In this document: one piece after another, positions 47,201-59,100 of the stretch
Numbering within the stretch: the stretch's first letter is position 1
Layout: each line of letters opens with the position of its first letter
Source of the DNA: Proteles cristata cristata
Taxonomy: Eukaryota > Chordata > Mammalia > Carnivora > Hyaenidae
DNA length: 64,000 bases
NCBI GenBank assembly: GCA_017311185.1
Contig: JAESUZ010000771.1
Span: forward strand, 814,001 to 878,000
Reading direction: 5' to 3'
Notes under the pieces: model-generated
Told to the model about the DNA's origin: nothing
The model's database searches: none
The model's input: only the letters and a program-made list of their open reading frames with translations
Translations under genes and position numbers: made by a program

Positions 47201-50200
47201 ACAGGTTTTGGGTGATCACATTCATCCCCCTCTTCCAGCCTGGTGTCTCCATTTGGCTTCTCTTGAACTAATCTTATACTGTAATGGGGTTTGTCTTCCA
47301 CCTTTCTGAAGCCTTCCCCGTCACCTCAGCCAGAAGCAGACACGGTCTCTCTCCTGTGTGTTTATACCATGACATGGCACTTATAGTGCAGCCATTAATG
47401 TCTGCATCTCTCACCTCCCAGCTGGATTTTAAATGTGGGCCCTTGGACAGCACAGGAATGCTCCGGGATTTGTTGGGTGAATGCTACTGCTGTCAAAATA
47501 GCAGAATTTTAAAAAGCATCCTCACCATTCATGTATACTATGTGCTGGGCCTTGTGCTAAGTGCTTTACATTTCTGGCTTACTGAATTTTCATGAGCCTG
47601 GGATGTGGGGACTATTTCCATCCTCATTTTACAGATGGAGAAACCAAGTCTTAAGGAGTTTGAGTAAATTATCCAGTGTATTTTTTTTTTCAAAAAAAAT
47701 TTTTAATGTTTTATTTATTTCTAGGAGAAAGAGACACAGCATGAGCAGGGGAGGGTCAGAGAGAGAGGGAGTCACAGACTGAAGCAGGCTCCAGGCTCCG
47801 AGCTGGCAGCCAGCACAGAGCCCGACGCGGGGCTCGAACCCACGAACCGTGAGATCATGACCTGAGCGAAAGTCAGACGCTCAACCGACTAAGCCACCCA
47901 GGCGCCCCTATCCAGTGTATTTTAAATAAGTTTATTCCCAGCTTATCAAGACTGGCAGGAATGTCACAGACCCAGGTTTGTCTTGTGTCAGACTGGTGCT
48001 CTCACCGTCCGCTCTCTGCCAAGACCTCCTAAGCTCTTTCTGAGTGAATATTCCTGAGAATCCTGGGGCCTCTCTCAGTGCCTACCCACCCCCATCCTTA
48101 TGCACAGCCTGTTTAGCACCTCACTCCTGACCTTCTGCCTTGCTTGCCTTCCCATCCCCAGTCCTTGCCTCTGTCCTTAACCTCCCAAGCTCAGAGGCCA
48201 ACAGGTGGCAGATCCCCTAATTTGGAGTGCATGTAGGGTTCTGTGCAGCATGGATGGACTCCGTATGTGGTATGTCCCTTCTCCACCGATCCCTTACCAA
48301 CTGGATGTCCCTCTTCCCACTCATCACTAGAGGCTTTAGGGTAACCCAGGATGGTCTTTACTATCTTGTCCATTTTCATTAGTTGGTGGTTCTCAGTCCT
48401 GGGTACACCTCAGAATCACTTGAGGAATTTTCAAAAAAACTCACAAACTCCACTCTTAGAGATTCTTGTTCTGCACATCTGAGGTAGAGCCTGGTAATGT
48501 GTTTTATTGTTTGTTTTTAACTGAGAAGATTAAAAAGTTTTTAAGAAGGTAACAATTTCCAAAAGCACGGTAGTAAAGAAGGGTATATATACATTTAAAA
48601 GTAGCATAAATCTGTTTTCCACTCCTGCACCCAGGCCCACAATCTCTATTTTATGCATATTTTATTTTACATATATAGAGTGCACTAATGGTAGCATTCT
48701 GTAATACTATTTCCTTTTCTCACTTAATATATTTTGAAGGTTTTTTTTCATATTTACACACATATGTCTACCTTACTCTTTAATGTCTGCAGCATTCCAT
48801 ATTCTGTGATATAGAAGTGTTGTGACTTATTTAACCAATGCCCGAGCAAAGGAGTTTTAAACTTGGTGCTTGAAAACAATGTTGTAATGAGGGGCACCTG
48901 GGTGGCTCAGTCAGTTAAGCACCCAACTTCAGCTCAGGTCATGATCTTATGGTTTGTGAGTTCAAACCCTGCATTGAGCTCTGTGCTGAAGGGTTAGAGC
49001 CTGAACCTGCTTCGGATTCTGTGTCTCCCTTTCTCTCTGCCTCTACCATGCTCATGATCTCTCTCTCTCTCTCAAAAAATAAAAACATTAAAATAATTTT
49101 TTTAATGTTGTAATATGGCTTTGCCAATAGGTGTCACTATATATGTAGGATAAACTCCTAGATCTTGAATAGCTTGATCAGAGGATATGTGAATTTCTCT
49201 GGTTTTCATAGATTTTTCCAAATTGTGCTCAACAGAGGCCAAAGGAATTTATGCTCCTACCATCAAATGCATGAGTGCATCCTCAGTTTTACAAAGCTTC
49301 TCTGGTTATTCTTGGGTAGCTGAGGTTGAGTTGCCTGAAACATAAGTTTCCTGTCTGTGTCTCCTGGGCCACAGCCCACTTGGGGACTGGAGGGTACTTC
49401 AGCCTGTCCCCAACTGACACTTCCTTCTCATCCTTTTCCCCACTTTGGCTAGGACACAGAGCTGCAGAGAAAGCTAGACCATGAGATCCGTATGAGGGAA
49501 GGGGCCTGCAAGCTGCTGGCAGCCTGCTCCCAACGAGAGCAGGCTTTGGAGGCCACCAAGAGCCTGCTGGTGTGCAACAGCCGCATCCTCAGCTACATGG
49601 GTGAGCTGCAGCGGCGTAAAGAGGCGCAGGTGCTGGAGAAGACAGGCCGGAGGTAAGCAAGGGGGAGGCAAGGCCTTATGGGGAGTAGTGGTGTAGTGTG
49701 CATATGTATGGAACATGAATCACCCTGAAGATGACTTTCCCATGAAGCCTTGTCAGAAGCCTGGGAGATACCTTGGTGTTTTCTACCTCAGTGTGCCGCA
49801 CAAAGGTGTACCAGGGAATAGCTAGGGCTGGACTCAGGAAAGCTAGTGTGTCTGGTGAAAGGCCGTCTGCCTGAGGGATTATAATGTAAAAGGGCTAATT
49901 TGCTAAGCCCGGCCTGTGATCTGATGAAGCCGGCTGGCTGGCTTCTTGAAAGATAATTTTCTCAAAGTCAGTTCACCAGATGGCCGATTTAGCACAAACT
50001 GACAATAGTGTACCTAAGGTTCACCATCACAGGCAGTGCTTGAGAAAGGAAACAATAAAAAGACATTTAAGGGAAAGCCTATCCATTCTCCTGAATTGGA
50101 TTGTATATTCTACAAGGGGTCAGCTTCCGGATGTGAAATACCAGCTTCATGACATTAGACGGCGCTCATCTGACAAATCCACAGTTGAGGTGATGCTCTG

Positions 50201-53200
50201 GTACAACTAAAGTGTTTGGAGAAAATACGTGGCAAATGATCATTCTGAGAACTGGTCACTTGTGGTAACCTGGTCATTTGGAAAACTGGCTCCTGGCAAA
50301 ATAAGCCTGCTTGTCCCCACTGCTGAGTAGGGAGAAGGCTCCAGCTGCCCACTGGCATGGTGCGCATCCTAGCTTGGCCATGAAGGCTGCCAGAGGAGAG
50401 GCTACTAGGAGCCCTCCACCCATGAAGCCCCTAGGGGAAGGCAGATAACCAGCTCTGTGGCTTCGCTATAAAGCTAAAGGGCAGGCAGATGTCAGGGAGG
50501 AGTGGAGCAGTTTCCAATGTGTTTGCTGTCCCCTGAAAGGCAGCCATCAGCAGGCTCGCCCTGGCTGTACAGCCTAGGCAGTGTGATTTGAGGTATATCC
50601 CAAATTGCTGACAGTTAAACACACTGCCTTCAGCCCCTACTGAGTTGCTAACTACATTAGTGGCGTTATGGATTTGTATGGACAAACTCATTGTCACCTT
50701 AGGAGAGATACATGCTTGGTGAGTCCTGCTGATGGGTGGGGAGGGGAGTAAGGCCAGGTGTCTGGGCCCCTGCAGTGGGGTACTGGGAAGGCCCAGCCCA
50801 CCTAGAGATGGTAAAGGAGAAATCACAGCTGAGGAGGAGGGAAGAGAGGTTTATGGCAAATGGCACACAGATAATCTTTACTTGGATTCTTGATTTTCCA
50901 ACGGATTCAGTATTCTCCTATATCAAAGAAAGGATAAGATGGTAGAGAAGAACAGCCTCCCCTGTCATTAGAAAGAAAGCCTGCAAACTCCTCCAAGTTG
51001 GGTTTAATGCAGAAGAGCCCTTGAAAAGGAGTCTCTCTGCAGGCAACTGGCAAAGTTTACCTTTACCTCAAGCTCCACCCTGGCAGGGTCTGGGGAAGTA
51101 GTCAGAGAGGATGCTCGGTGGGGGAGGAGCCTGGAGCTTATACTGCATGTTAGCTAATGTTCCTCCAGTGTCCCTAAGCCCAGGGACACTGGGTTCAGCT
51201 CCCTGGGTTCAGCTGACAGCTCTTATAGTCCCTCAGTCTTGCTAGGCTGGCTGGGGACCTGGGGTTGGGCCCTGGGCTACAGGCAACCCAGAACCCTCAG
51301 GAACCAGAACCCGGGGGTGGGGAGTAGGTGTAATGTCTAGAGATTGGGTGGGGATGTTGTGATTTGCCCACAGGCCTTCTGACAGCGGACCGCCTGCTGA
51401 GCGCTCCCCCTGCCGTGGCCGGGTCTGCATCTCTGGTAAGAAGCACAACTCCCCTAGTCGCTGGCATTCCTTGCCTAACCACAAGACCTCCTGCCCTATC
51501 TCAACATCTCTTCCTGCCCCTCTGCCCCTCTGCCCCTCAGACCTCCGGATTCCACTCATGTGGAAGGACACAGAATATTTCAAGAACAAAGGCGGTGAGT
51601 TACACACATGCTGGGACAAATGGAGGGAGTGACCTGAGGTTGGGTGTTCTTGTGGGGCACGTCTTTACCAGTTTTGGCCTCTGTCCCCAGACCTGCACCG
51701 CTGGGCTGTGTTCCTGCTGCTGCAGCTAGGGGAACACATTCAGGACACAGAGATGATCCTGGTGGACAGGACCCTCACAGACATCTCCTTTCAGAGCAAC
51801 GTGCTCTTGTGAGCACCTGGTCCCTGTGACTCCCTCCTTTCTCCACTCTGCTCCAATCCCTGGATGCCATAACTGCAGGGGAAGAAGAGAGGGAGGGAGA
51901 TGGGCCTCGCCTGGGGAGTTCTGTACTTGCACCACATCCGTCCGTCACCCCTGCCTGCCCCCTCATGCCTCTCTGGACTTCCCCAGGACCACCCTCCTCT
52001 CTTCTCCCATACTCCTATAGCACCGAGGCAGGGCCAGACTTTGAACTGCGACTGGAGCTGTATGGGGCCTGCATGGAAGAGGAGGGGGCGCTGGCTGGAG
52101 CCCCCAAGAGGCTTGCCACCAAGCTCAGCAGCTCCCTAGGCCGCTCCTCAGGGAGGCGTGTCCGGGCATCGCTGGAGAGTGCTGGAGGTTCAGGGAGCAG
52201 TCCCATTTTGCTTCCTACTCCAGCTGTGGGGTAAGGCTCTACATTCCCCCACTGCCCTCAGTTGCCTCTGTCCTGGCCACGGGTGACCTCAGAGCTGTGT
52301 TGAGCATGCAGAATCCATTTTGTGCTGCTGCCACAGTGTGCAGACCTACATGAAGAAGCAGAGGCCACACAGCTCAGAGGTAGTCTGGCCTATACTCCAG
52401 AGCCAGGCCCATGTCAACTGAGAAGACCAGAATGAATGCAGGAAGAGCTAAGCTCCGGGGTCTTCAAGTTTTTGCAGCAGCAAATGCATCTTATGTGGAT
52501 AGAACAGAGTGTCCTGGTTGGAGCAAAGCAACCTAGGTCCTGAGGGTTTGCCTGCTGGAGCCTAGAGGCATCCAATGGAAACATGGGGCCTCTGAGGAGC
52601 AGTTTGAAAAGCTCTAGGGCAGTGAACAGAATGCTGACTCTGGAGACACACGAGTTCAAATTCCAGCTCCACCACCTACCAACTATAAATTATGCGCAAA
52701 CTTCTTAACTTCTCTGAGCCTCAAACTGTCTCATCTATTAAGGGAACAATGCCACCAACTTTCCCAAGCTGTTGTGGGAATACAATGGAATAACATATTT
52801 AAAGCACAGAACCCAGCACTCAGCAGCTCAGTGAATGTTTTAACCCATGTCGGGGAGGCCAGCTAGTTTTCTGTGGGGCCGCCTGAACAACAGGACAGAT
52901 CTGCTCGACCCTCAGATCTCCTGCTATCTAATACGCCGGTCACTTCTCTGTCTGCCCTGCAGTGGTCCTCGTTACCACCTCTTGGCTCACACCACGCTCA
53001 CCCTGGCAGCTGTGCAAGACGGATTCCGCACACATGACCTCACCCTCGCCAGCCACGGTGAGTATGTGCTGTGGGGTGGGGGGGCTGGTGCTGGACAGTG
53101 AGAAGAGGGGCTGTTGAATGGTCCCTTTTCATTCCATACCCTTACCCTGCACTTCCTGTCCCCCAGAGGAGAACCCCGCCTGGCTTCCCCTTTATGGTAG

Positions 53201-55653
53201 CGTGTGTTGCCGCCTGGTGGCTCAGCCTCTCTGCATGACTCAGCCTACAGCAAGTGGTACCCTCAGGGTGCAGGTGAGGGGGAGAGCCCTGAGGTATAGA
53301 AGGGCACCTGGAGAAGGAGAGCTGGATCACCTAGCCACCGAAGGACTACTGAAAAATCAAGATCTGGGTGGAGTAAGGAGGGCGAGAAGAGAGGTGGCTC
53401 AGACAGGAGCGTGGGCAGAAAGGAGCAGATTCTCACTGGGGGAATGGGAAGAAGGGTGTTGGGGGTGTGATTCCTCCAGGTAAACTGAGTCATTTATGCA
53501 GCAAGCTGGGGAGCTGCAGGACTGGGCGCGAGTGCATGGAGTCCTGAGAGGCACAAACCTCTTCTGTTACCGGCAACCTGAAGACGCAGACACTGGGGAA
53601 GAGCCATTGTTTACTATTGCCATCAACAAGGTGATGGGTCCCTTGGTGGTGAAGCCACCAGACGCCAGGGCCCAGGAGCATCTTCTTCAGGTCCCAGGAG
53701 GGTGGGTGCAGAGAGATTGAAGCTCACCTGCTGTTCCTAACAGCACCACACGGGCTTCAGGGCCAGGAATGTTCTCCATCTCCAGCATCACTGGAAAAGG
53801 CTCTTCTACTCACCAGCTTCAGCCCCTGCCAAGTCTCATAGGGTCCCGTGGCCAGTTTAGGATTTTCATCCTCTTTCTGCCTTTTCCCTCAGATTTGAAT
53901 CTGCATCTATTTCACTCTTTCCTGGCTTTCTCTCCCAAACCCAAGTCCAATGACCCCTCTTGGTTTCTGAGCCCTTTTGTTGGCTTTCCTGCAAATTTTT
54001 ATGAAAGTACTGAGGGATATTAGGCATTAGCATTCCTGCTCACCTCTGTGCTTCCCTGCCTCACTCAGTGCCTCCTTCCCTGTCTCCATCTGCTCCGCAT
54101 TCCTGACTGAGGATGATCTGTTTCATCCCCAGTCCTTTCCTGCCATTTCTTGCCCGCTCTGCTCAATAGGAGGCAAATAAGAGGGCTTGAGGAGAGACCC
54201 AGCAAGTTCCTCCTTCTAAGGCAGGGATGATCAAACCTTCCTGATGTCACTGCTGACTTATGTGACCAACGTGAACTGGAAGCATACCCCTTCTTTCTCC
54301 TGCAGGAGACGCGAGTCCGGGCAGGGGAGCTGGACCAGGCTGTGGGCCGGCCCTTCACTCTGAGCATCAGTAACCGGTATGGGGAGGACGAGGTGACACA
54401 CACCCTTCAGACGGACAGTCGAGGAGCCCTGCACAGCTGGATGGAGGCCCTGTGGCAGCTTTTCTTTGATATGAGTAAGAGGAAGAAGCTGGTTTGAACC
54501 TTGGGAGGGATTGGGGTTTGATGTTTTTACCAAAGGCCTCTGTTTCCAGAAAGCGTGGAAGGGAACGCGGCAGGAGAGAGGATGGCCTGGCCCTCTGTCT
54601 TCCTCCTCCCACCCCAGTCACTGCCCTCCTTTCAGGCCAGTGGAAGCAGTGCTGTGATGAAATCATGAAAATTGAAACCCCCGCTCCTCGGAAACCACCC
54701 CAAGTACTGGCCAAGCAGGGATCCTTATACCATGAGATGGGTGAGTGAACGTGCACTCAAGGAACCTGATGGGAAGTGGGGTTGGGGGCTCAAGGGAGCC
54801 CAGATAATGGCAACAGAGAGAAAGCACTAGGTTGAGGCAGAGCTCTGGGGGCCCAAAGCCCACTCTGTCCTCTTGTATTTGTTTGTCTTCTACGGCTCTT
54901 CTTAGAGCCACTGCCACCAAAGTTCCAAACAAATCCCCAAAGAGTCAGATTCATTTCATGGATTTCTGCCCTAATTTCTTCTTCTCTGTTTCCCTTTCTG
55001 CATGCGGATTCCTGCCTCTTCCTCTGACCCTCCACTTGCCTGGCACTGCTTTCTTTTTCCTCCTCTTTCCTTGATTTTTTCATCCACTTCTGCCCCCCAT
55101 CTCCATCCCCCTGGCACCCCGTATCCCATAGTCTTATCAGAGCCAGTGGCTCCAGGGGGCCCAGGTGAGGGGCTTCTCCTGCAAGATAACACAATCTCGG
55201 CTGAGATCCGGGCTTTGCTTTCCTCCTATTACAGTGACAGGTAATGGTCAGGGCTGGGTAGGCCTGGGACCTGAGCTCTGACTAGCCCCCTCCCCTCAAC
55301 CCCTTCCTGGTGCCACAGCTATTGAGCCGCTGGATGACATCGCAGCGGTGACAGACATCCTGGCCCAGCGGGAGGGCGCAAGGCTGGAGACACCCCCACC
55401 CTGGCTAGCAATGTTTACAGAACAGCCTGCCCTGCCTGGCCCCTGCTCACCTGCCTCAGTGGCCCCAGCCCCAGCTCGGACCCATCCCATGCCCTGGGGG
55501 CGACCCCGAACATTCTCGCTGGATGCTGTTCCCCCAGACCACTCCCCTGGGGCTTCCCGCTCGGTTGCCCCTCTCCCCCAGCAGCCATCCCCACGGTCCA
55601 GAGGCCTCTTCAGCAAAGGCCCGCCCCGCACTTGGCTACAGTCACCAGTGTGA
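41046..55653 (+). CDS. RTKN: Rhotekin, RhoA effector (12 coding exons, alternative first exons)
   Basis: Coding exons: 41046-41156 (first exon a), then 49453-49652, 51374-51435, 51541-51594, 51691-51808, 52021-52230, 52963-53057, 53167-53273, 53502-53630, 54306-54474, 54636-54740, 55319-55653. The product is 564 residues (human 563), from MFSRNHRSRVTVARGSALEM to TWLQSPV. An alternative first exon b at 43146-43217 gives about 551 residues. Exon 2 encodes the HR1/REM helical domain that binds GTP-loaded RhoA (DTELQRKLDHEIRMREGACK). The middle is the anillin-like region. Residues about 310-415 form a PH domain (WARVHGVLRGTNLFCYR to WMEALWQLFFDM). The Pro/Ser-rich tail ends in QSPV, a class I PDZ ligand. 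Rhotekin acts in the cytosol and septin/actin structures as a Rho effector. Introns 1a/1b total 8.3 kb and hold SINEs, L1, L2 and MIR. It converges on WDR54. Confidence 0.98.
43146..43217 (+). CDS. RTKN: RTKN alternative first coding exon (b)
   Basis: ATG followed by 24 codons (MQDRLHILEDLNMLYIRQMA, then LSLE) ending at a GTAACG donor in phase 0, so it splices in frame to exon 2 at 49453 exactly as exon a does. It matches the N-terminus of the shorter human RTKN isoform as I recall it. It replaces the basic MFSRNHRSR start with an acidic/hydrophobic helix. Confidence 0.92.
43646..43857 (-). mobile_element. SINEC, young subfamily
   Basis: 'tttatttatttttaggagag', 'gagctggcagtcagcacaga', 'ccgtgagatcgtgacccaag', head 'aagccacccaggcgcccc'. 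Flanked by TATTCTT-type repeats. In RTKN intron 1, abutting an L2 fossil. Confidence 0.93.
43860..44840 (-). repeat. L2 LINE fossil split by a SINEC
   Basis: Antisense L2 3' pattern: 'ctcctatatgccaggctcct', 'gagacctgaaggatatggag', 'agtgtggctggaacatagta', 'gcccagattatgcagggtcc', 'aggcatgtagattttactct'. A truncated SINEC at 44354-44517 interrupts it; the part after that is more diverged. Confidence 0.7.
44354..44517 (-). mobile_element. SINEC lacking its tRNA-like head
   Basis: Starts 'ttaatgtttatttatttttg' and runs through 'gagctgtcagcacagagtcc' to 'gaattgcaagatcacgatgt', where similarity stops before the head. A 5'-truncated copy, since the element's 5' end is the missing part. Confidence 0.85.
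45690..45800 (-). repeat. MIR SINE fossil
   Basis: Antisense MIR fragment in RTKN intron 1: 'aattttcaaacaatactatg', 'aggctaagttctcacagcta'. Confidence 0.65.
46430..46716 (+). promoter_or_regulatory. RTKN: Internal CpG-rich patch, candidate third RTKN promoter and first exon
   Basis: A CpG-dense block inside the RTKN first intron, ending at a good donor (GGATCC|GTGAGT, junction after 46716). An ATG at 46693 starts MDRAREGS, and an in-frame ATG at 46615 starts a 34-codon version (MGGRERACDS...). Both end in phase 0, matching exon 2 at 49453. This is inference from composition, donor and frame; I do not recall a known isoform with this N-terminus. Confidence 0.4.
47515..47669 (-). repeat. MIR SINE fossil
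   Basis: Antisense MIR: 'tatgtgctgggccttgtgct', 'ttaca tttctggc'-type spacing, then 'cattttacagatggagaaac' and 'gtcttaaggagtttgagtaa'. In RTKN intron 1. Confidence 0.8.
47685..47908 (-). mobile_element. SINEC, young subfamily, 15-bp target duplication
   Basis: 'tttatttatttctaggagaa', 'gagctggcagccagcacaga', 'gaccgtg'-like box region, head 'aagccacccaggcgcccc'. The direct repeat TATCCAGTGTATTTT lies at 47670-47684 and 47909-47923. Confidence 0.96.
48530..49310. repeat. L1-derived 3' fossil split by a SINEC
   Basis: Blocks 48530-48888 and 49104-49310 read as one old L1 3' region: 'ctttttctcacttaatata'-like text, 'gcattccatattctgtgata', 'tgacttatttaaccaatgcc', then 'ttttccaaattgtgctcaac' and 'atttatgctcctaccatc'. 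In RTKN intron 1. Confidence 0.7.
48889..49103 (+). mobile_element. SINEC with target duplication
   Basis: Head 'ggggcacctgggtggctcag', tail 'caaaaaataaaaacattaaa'. The direct repeat AATGTTGTAAT lies at 48878-48888 and 49104-49114. Confidence 0.95.
52620..52840 (+). repeat. MIR SINE fossil, nearly full length
   Basis: Sense MIR in the RTKN intron before 52963: 'gaatgctgactctggagaca', 'ttccagctccaccacctacc', 'cttcttaacttctctgagcc', 'acagaacccagcactcagca'. Confidence 0.88.
55132..55240 (+). other. RTKN: Candidate RTKN cassette exon
   Basis: A 109-base segment in the last RTKN intron with a long pyrimidine tract and CCCATAG acceptor and a CAG|GTAATG donor. It is open in the phase left by exon 11, encoding VLSEPVAPGGPGEG through EIRALLSSYYSD. 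Because 109 is not a multiple of three, exon 12 would be read in another frame and stop at 55323-55325. Not part of the isoforms I recall; inference only. Confidence 0.4.
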
Positions 55654-55994
55654 GAGAGAAAGGTGCTGGCAACAGGATCTGGCCAGAGGAAGAGAAGACC
55701 TGTGTGCATTTGGGCTCTGGATGTGGCGCTCTCAGTAGCAGGTTGGCCAGCTTGGCCTCCCCTTCCTCTGCTGGACTGGGGGTAGACTGGGGAGGAGGAG
55801 CAGAAGCCCCTCTTAAGCTGTGGTTGCCAAGGTGTTGAGGGGCTCATTCCTGGGACTGGCTGGTATCCCCTAAACCCTTCCTGGGAGAAAACTGGAACCA
55901 ACCCTGCCCTACCTCCCTGCACTAACCAGCTTTGAGGATGGCACTGAAGAGCCTTGGGAGGGAGTGCACCTCCCTTGTGACTCTCACATCAACC

Positions 55995-56000
55995 ATTAAA
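55995..56000 (+). terminator. RTKN: RTKN polyadenylation signal (ATTAAA)
   Basis: ATTAAA 342 bases past the RTKN stop, followed by GT-rich text within 40 bases. The opposing WDR54 stop is only about 200 bases further on. Confidence 0.75.
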
Positions 56001-56158
56001 GCTATTTAACGGCAGCCTTCACCTGGTTCTTGAGGATGGGTTGTCTTTCTGCTTGCTCTGGACCTGCTCCAGCCCCTTACCCCTGGAGCTTAGTTGACCA
56101 GGAGTCATGAGGTATAACTGATACTGAGTAATCAGACAAGGGCTGGGTGGAGGTGTAC

Positions 56159-56164
56159 TTTATA
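56159..56164 (-). terminator. WDR54: Possible WDR54 polyadenylation signal (TATAAA)
   Basis: Minus-strand TATAAA 35 bases past the WDR54 stop. It is a weak variant hexamer, but no AATAAA or ATTAAA is closer, and the RTKN 3' end lies just beyond. Confidence 0.45.
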
Positions 56165-56198
56165 AATACCACAGGGAGAAAGGACAACTGCTCTTCTC

Positions 56199-59100
56199 TC
56201 ACATGCTGCTGAATCTCATGATCTCGGCGAGGTCATAGCCAGTCACAGCAAAGGAGCTCCCCGCGGGGTCACAGAATCGGGCACCGCATACCTGGGTGTC
56301 AGGTACACACTCACCATGACAGTGTTCCACCTGGGGGAGAAGAGGGCAGCTCAGGGCCTGCTGCCTCAGGCTTAGGCCCCCCCCTTTCCACTCCTGCCAC
56401 CACACACACCTCAGTGTTGCCACTCTCTGGGCTTCTGCTCAGCTTCCAGATGTGTACGAAGGTGTCCTCTGCTGCAGAGAGAAGCTATAAAAAAACGTGG
56501 TTGGCTGAGCGGGCATTGGCACATGCTGACAGGACCGGGATAGGCTGAAGTGCCTGGTCCCGATGCCCAGGGAGAGGGCTACACTGAGTAGCAGACACGT
56601 CTGTGGAGTTTCTCAACATCCCCAGCACCCAGAACAAGCGTATGGAGAGAGAGAGAAGGAGACTAACCTTTCCCACCTCGGGAGCCAGGTCCAGGGCACA
56701 GATGGCCCGGGCGTGGGCACTGATCTGGACATGTAGAGTTCCTGTGCTGGCCTCATACAGACGCACCTGCCCGTCCCCATAGCCTGCTGCTACTGTCCCT
56801 TGCCACAGCTGCACAGAAGGGCATGGGACCCTGCAAGGGTGATAACACACTTTAAGTTCCGTGGACCCCTTGGGAAGGCATCAGTACCCTCCCATCTCAC
56901 CTACCCAAATCCTGGAATTCGGGTCAATAATTTGAACTCGGGCCCTGACCGCCAGACACACAGCAAGCCTGAGTCATCTGCTGTCACCATGTCAGCCATA
57001 CAGTCCTAAGGAGAAAAGCAGGATCAGTCCTTCCCTTTCCCCCTGCTGGATCCTGTATACAAGGCAGGAAGGGAGGGGAGGCAGTATTTGTATCTTTGCC
57101 TCTCTAGGAAAAGGGCAAGATGTGCAGCTCTCCCAGGCTGGATGTGGGGTTCCCTCAGGATGCATGGAAATCTTTCTTTGCTTTCCTTAGAGCCTCATTC
57201 CCCCGACCTGACAAACAGTATGTTAGGAGGGGGGATATAACTGTCCTCACTGGATGAATGCTAAGACTGAGCCCACAGTGTTATGACCTTCTGGAGGTCC
57301 TGCAGAGAGCCAATCACAGTCATGACTAGAGCCCAAACCCCTTGAGGACCCACAACCCCAGGCAACCAATAAAGCCCATGGGCCCAGAGGTGGGTAAGGT
57401 GCAGTGAGCATATGAATTAGAAGATACATCCTCTGTTCTCAAGAGGTTTGCAATCCAATTAGGGAGACCAGAGTTGTCTTTAAGGGTAGTACCAATTCAG
57501 GGTTCAGCCAAGGGAGATCAGTGGGAGGGGGAACAGGGGGATGGCTTCCCAGAGAGAGTGGCACTGGAGGTGGGCCTGAATAGGTAGGACTTGCCCAAGC
57601 CCAGAAAAGGAAACTGCACGTGTCAGAGTTGAAAAGCATCTTAGAAACCATCTGTCCCAACTCCTCAATCCACACTAGTATTGAAAAGTGTTCGTGAACT
57701 ATTAAATGCCACGTAAATGGAAAGTAGGGCTTCATCACTGGACTTAAGTTTGCTGAAGCCTAGGAAAGTGCAGCAATTTACCCAAAGTCATCCAGCTGCT
57801 TAGTGACAGAGTCAAGACTTAAACCCAGGTCTCCTGCCTCCCAAGGAGGGAAGGCTCCCAGGCTCAGTGGAATTGGTAGGGGAATCCACTCACCTGTCCC
57901 TGGGCAGGCTCGGCAGCAATGTCTGTGACTGGTGTCTGGTGCCCAGCCAACTCTTCACTCAGTACAATGTTGGGACCCTTGGCTGGGATGTCAAACACCA
58001 GTACCCGGCCCGACCAAGTTCCTGCAGAACCAGTGCCCCACTGATGGCTTCCTGATCCTCCCCAGTCTCCAACCACCACATGTAGCACCCCATCCCATAA
58101 ACCTTCTTAACTAACCCCCAACACAGGGCTCCAACAGCTCTGCTCCTCCACTGACTACCATTATTCTATCCTAACCTACCCCTCTGAAGCCCTCTATGCC
58201 TTTCTGGAGTCTCTAAGAACCCCCTTCAATCCCATCCTTCCCTCTAACCCTCAACAATTCCCTCAAACCTTCAGCATCCTCCTGACCAAAGCCCATACCC
58301 CCACACCCTAGCACCCTCATGCCCTGCCTTTGGCCCCCTCACCCACACAGATGAAGTGGCCACTGGAAGCAATTCCTCGGGCAAACACAGCCTGTACTGA
58401 GTATGAAAGGGGAAAACAATTAGAAATAGCACCTCCTCCAGCCTCACCAAACACTCCCTACCCTGACCACACTCAAGTCCTGCAGGTACCTGGAGATGCA
58501 TCTCCAGAGTCCAGTGCGTGCCAATAGACCATGACAGAGCCATCTGACTCATACATCTGGAAGACAAGAGCAAGATGGGAGCACAGTCCAGCTGACCTTT
58601 GGTGAGCTGTGTACTTCACATATTCATGTTAGGCCTTAGCCCTTTTAATCCTTAAAACAACTCTGGAAGGCAGGCACTGCTTTTATTTCCATTTTACAGA
58701 GGAGGGCATTGAGGCTCTGAGAAGTTAACTAAGTTGTTGGAGGTCATACAACTAGTAAAGGGGAAGGTATCATCCATGGCACTTGGGAACTGGAAAAGAT
58801 GGAAGAAATGAAGATGAGAAATAAGGAAGAATGGGCTAAACATGTGAAACGTTTGTTAAGTGCTTAGAGGCAAGTAGGGAAGGTCTCGGGGCTTCTGGGA
58901 GGAGTTGAGAAAACTCTAGTGGGGGGAGGCTAGGAAGTGCCTCTTCTTACCTGTATTCCTCGATGTGAGGTGAGTACCAGCAACACTCGGAAAGGGAGGA
59001 CACACCAGTGGACCTAGAGGGAAGTGGCCCAGTAGGAAGAAGTGGTCAGAGCAGAGGACAGGAGGACTCAGAAGAGCATTAAATCAGAGAGTTAGGGAAG

